Part shown: piece after piece, positions 7,102 to 8,594 of the stretch
Position numbering within the stretch: position 1 is the first letter of the stretch
Layout: every line of letters starts with the position of its first letter
NCBI GenBank assembly: GCA_017450545.1
Contig: JAFSTL010000078.1
Location: 1-8,594 of the forward strand
From: Alphaproteobacteria bacterium
GTDB lineage: Bacteria; Pseudomonadota; Alphaproteobacteria; RUG11792
Reading direction: 5' to 3'
DNA length: 8,594 nucleotides
The notes under the pieces: model-generated
Databases searched by the model: none
What the model was told of the DNA's origin: nothing
The model's input: the letters and a program-made list of their open reading frames with translations, nothing else
Made by a program: the position numbers and the translations under genes

Positions 7102-8353
7102 TTTCGGTATGTATCGTTTCCTTGATGAAAAATGTTATCAAATATGAGATTATCAAAAATATAGGAATAATCAATATCGCGTTCGTATAACATTCAACGC
7201 CATATAGTCGAACTCCTGTTTCCGTCAGCTCGTTGTTCCAGAAAAAGTCCAACAAAGCTCCTAAAAACGGCTGAAATATACATCCTATAAGCATAACTAT
7301 GCAATTAGTTAATGCCAAAGTTGTTCCTGATATTTCTTCCGTCTCGCTTTCTTTCGCTATCGTAAATCCGATAGGTTGAGCTCCCGTAAGCAATCCGATA
7401 ATTAAGACAATAGCAAACGATACATATAATCCGCAATTTGTATATATCAATGGAATAAAAGCGACAGCCGTGCAAAGCGAAGCCATACGCAACGTTTTGA
7501 TGTAGCTTCTTATTTTCTTTGCCAGGACAGCCATGACAACGCTTCCGATTGCCACGCCGACAAAAATGACAGCAGACGCCAGTGAAGCCTGTTCGTTTCC
7601 AATTCCATATTTTGACATAAAAAATGGAACAGCCCACAATTCTGCAAAAGCATCAATGGGTAAATACATAAATCCAGCAATTATTCCGGCTAATACGACT
7701 TGAGGATTTTTAAATAACCTTGTTATGTTATTAGTTATTGAATATGGCGATTGTACAGGCTTTTTCTCTCCCATAGCCTTTGGAATAAATAAAAATATAA
7801 ATGCAACAATTACCCCTCCAACGCCAGCGAGTATATAGGTTGCACTCTGCCACCCAAGGCTGTTTACTGCACGTGCAACAGGAAAACCACCAAACAATCC
7901 TCCGAGTGTTCCCATCATATTCGTTATTCCAGCCAACACGACGAAATATCTTTTTGGAAACAAACTTGCAGCAATTTGGAGACAACTTATGAATGCACAA
8001 GCCGAACCCGCTCCAACTAAAAATCTTCCAACCTGAGCAATAGCTATCTTGTCAGAAACCGCAAATAAACAAGAACCTAATACACAAAGTATTGCTGAAA
8101 TACTCAACAAGTTTCTTACTCCCATTTTGTCGAGAATAATGCCACAAGGAAGTTGTAAAAACGTGTATGCGTAATAATAAAACGACACCAAAACTCCTAA
8201 CATCGTCGAGGTAACATTGAAAGTACTCATCAAGTCATTTGTCATAACGCTCGGCGATACCCTGAGCGCTAACTCATACAGATAAAATACTGTTGCAATT
8301 CCAAAAATGAACCATGATTTATATCCAACTCTGTTTTCCACTTTGCTTTCCAT
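7094..8353 (-). CDS. Major facilitator superfamily transporter, substrate unknown
   Basis: Inner-membrane secondary transporter of 419 residues with about 12 hydrophobic helices in two halves separated by a charged cytoplasmic loop (about 191-215, KAMGEKKPVQ onward), the standard MFS layout. The loop between helices 2 and 3 has motif A, GIILDKMGVRN (71-81), and helix 4 begins GRFLVGAGSA (109-118), like motif B. The early YLYELALRVSPSVMTNDL segment (24-41) and FYYYAYTFLQLPCG (58-71) resemble a subgroup I associate with intracellular bacteria such as Legionella and Coxiella. That is from memory, and it does not give the substrate. The ATG start at 8353 has only a weak ribosome binding site; a candidate promoter lies 35 bases upstream. 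The stop overlaps the GTG of the DacA-like gene, so the two are probably co-transcribed. Confidence 0.9.
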   Translation of the reverse strand: MESKVENRVGYKSWFIFGIATVFYLYELALRVSPSVMTNDLMSTFNVTSTMLGVLVSFYYYAYTFLQLPCGIILDKMGVRNLLSISAILCVLGSCLFAVSDKIAIAQVGRFLVGAGSACAFISCLQIAASLFPKRYFVVLAGITNMMGTLGGLFGGFPVARAVNSLGWQSATYILAGVGGVIVAFIFLFIPKAMGEKKPVQSPYSITNNITRLFKNPQVVLAGIIAGFMYLPIDAFAELWAVPFFMSKYGIGNEQASLASAVIFVGVAIGSVVMAVLAKKIRSYIKTLRMASLCTAVAFIPLIYTNCGLYVSFAIVLIIGLLTGAQPIGFTIAKESETEEISGTTLALTNCIVMLIGCIFQPFLGALLDFFWNNELTETGVRLYGVECYTNAILIIPIFLIISYLITFFIKETIHTESE

Positions 8354-8387
8354 CTCGCAAAAAGCCTAACGAACATAACACACAAAA

Positions 8388-8396
8388 AGTATAGCA
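8388..8396 (-). promoter_or_regulatory. Candidate extended -10 promoter of the MFS gene
   Basis: Read on the minus strand, TGC followed directly by TATACT (TGnTATAAT consensus, one mismatch in the hexamer) lies 35-43 bases before the MFS start codon. No good -35 hexamer is found at 16-18 bases spacing, as is allowed for extended -10 promoters. Transcription would start near 8381, giving a leader of roughly 28 bases and reading into the MFS and DacA-like genes. Confidence 0.4.
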
Positions 8397-8400
8397 AATT

Positions 8401-8594
8401 TTAACAAACTGGATTGCATACCAACATCTCGTGCAATGTCTTTTTCAGCTCAATACTCCCCCAGAAAAAACAAGTTCTTTCCTCGTTATAATAATGCATT
8501 GCTAAAGTGAATCTGTCCAAACGCAGGCTTTGCGGTTTGCTGAGCAATGTAATAGAATAGATCAAAGCTGTTGGATGAGCGTATTGGGCGTACG
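8401..8594 (-). CDS. Possible C-terminal fragment of an unknown gene, cut by the window edge
   Basis: One minus-strand frame is open from the window edge to a TAA at 8401-8403, giving 63 residues without a stop. It includes RLDRFTLAMHYYNEE and FFWGSIELKKTLHEMLVC, which read like a folded protein rather than random translation. I recognise no family. It would lie 47 bases upstream of the MFS gene on the same strand. Against it, a second minus-strand frame (stop at about 8491) is also open for over 30 codons, and the DNA contains an imperfect palindrome, so the open frame may be a by-product of a structured or repeated non-coding element. The rest of 8354-8400 holds only the MFS leader and promoter. 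Confidence 0.3.
   Translation of the reverse strand, partial: YAQYAHPTALIYSITLLSKPQSLRLDRFTLAMHYYNEERTCFFWGSIELKKTLHEMLVCNPVC
8497..8549. repeat. Imperfect inverted repeat (nested stem-loop)
   Basis: Outer arms CATTGCT (8497-8503) and AGCAATG (8543-8549) are exact complements. Nested within them, AAACGCA (8519-8525) pairs with TGCGGTTT (8531-8538) around a 5-base loop GGCTT, with a single bulged G. Unpaired stretches separate the two stems. There is no T-run after it on either strand, so it does not look like an intrinsic terminator. It could be an intergenic palindromic repeat or lie by chance inside the partial frame on the minus strand. Confidence 0.4.

Noticed and set aside
1..8594. tRNA, rRNA, CRISPR, insertion sequence, toxin-antitoxin or defence genes
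   Set aside because: Read through the gaps and both strands; no cloverleaf, direct-repeat array, transposase motif or recognised defence domain was seen.

Overview
The window looks like AT-rich alphaproteobacterial chromosome. The best lineage marker is a CckA-type hybrid histidine kinase (PAS modules, HDFNNLL histidine box, C-terminal receiver), a cell-cycle regulator typical of Alphaproteobacteria. Low GC, a shrunken DacA-like gene and an isolated murG-murC pair suggest a reduced, possibly host-associated lineage of the Holosporales/Rickettsiales kind. That placement is inference from gene content, not from a phylogeny.

Plus strand, about 1-6352: a co-directional run of six genes. These are ksgA/rsmA (16S rRNA dimethyltransferase, 5' end cut by the window edge), cckA, a DUF167/YggU protein that overlaps the cckA end, murG, murC, and an 81-residue membrane-anchored protein of unknown role. 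Gaps are 40, -11, 50, 24 and 9 bases and I see no convincing rho-independent terminator between genes, so this is probably one or two transcription units. A weak candidate promoter lies just before murG. MurG and MurC act in peptidoglycan precursor synthesis; CckA (through ChpT and CtrA elsewhere) controls the cell cycle; KsgA matures the small ribosomal subunit.

Minus strand, about 8594-6358: a two-gene unit converges on the plus-strand run with only 5 bases between the stop codons. It holds a 12-helix MFS transporter followed, with an 8-base overlap, by a 247-residue protein. I read that protein as a DacA/PBP5-type D,D-carboxypeptidase relative that keeps a possible signal peptide, the start of the catalytic domain and the C-terminal domain, but has no recognisable SxxK, SxN or KTG motif.

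Right edge, 8354-8594: no complete gene. It contains a likely extended -10 promoter for the MFS gene, an open minus-strand frame that may be the C-terminus of a further gene, and an imperfect inverted repeat.

No tRNA, rRNA, CRISPR array, insertion sequence or defence system was recognised. The most interesting item is the intact but catalytically gutted DacA-like gene. I see no clear evidence of a wholly new system.
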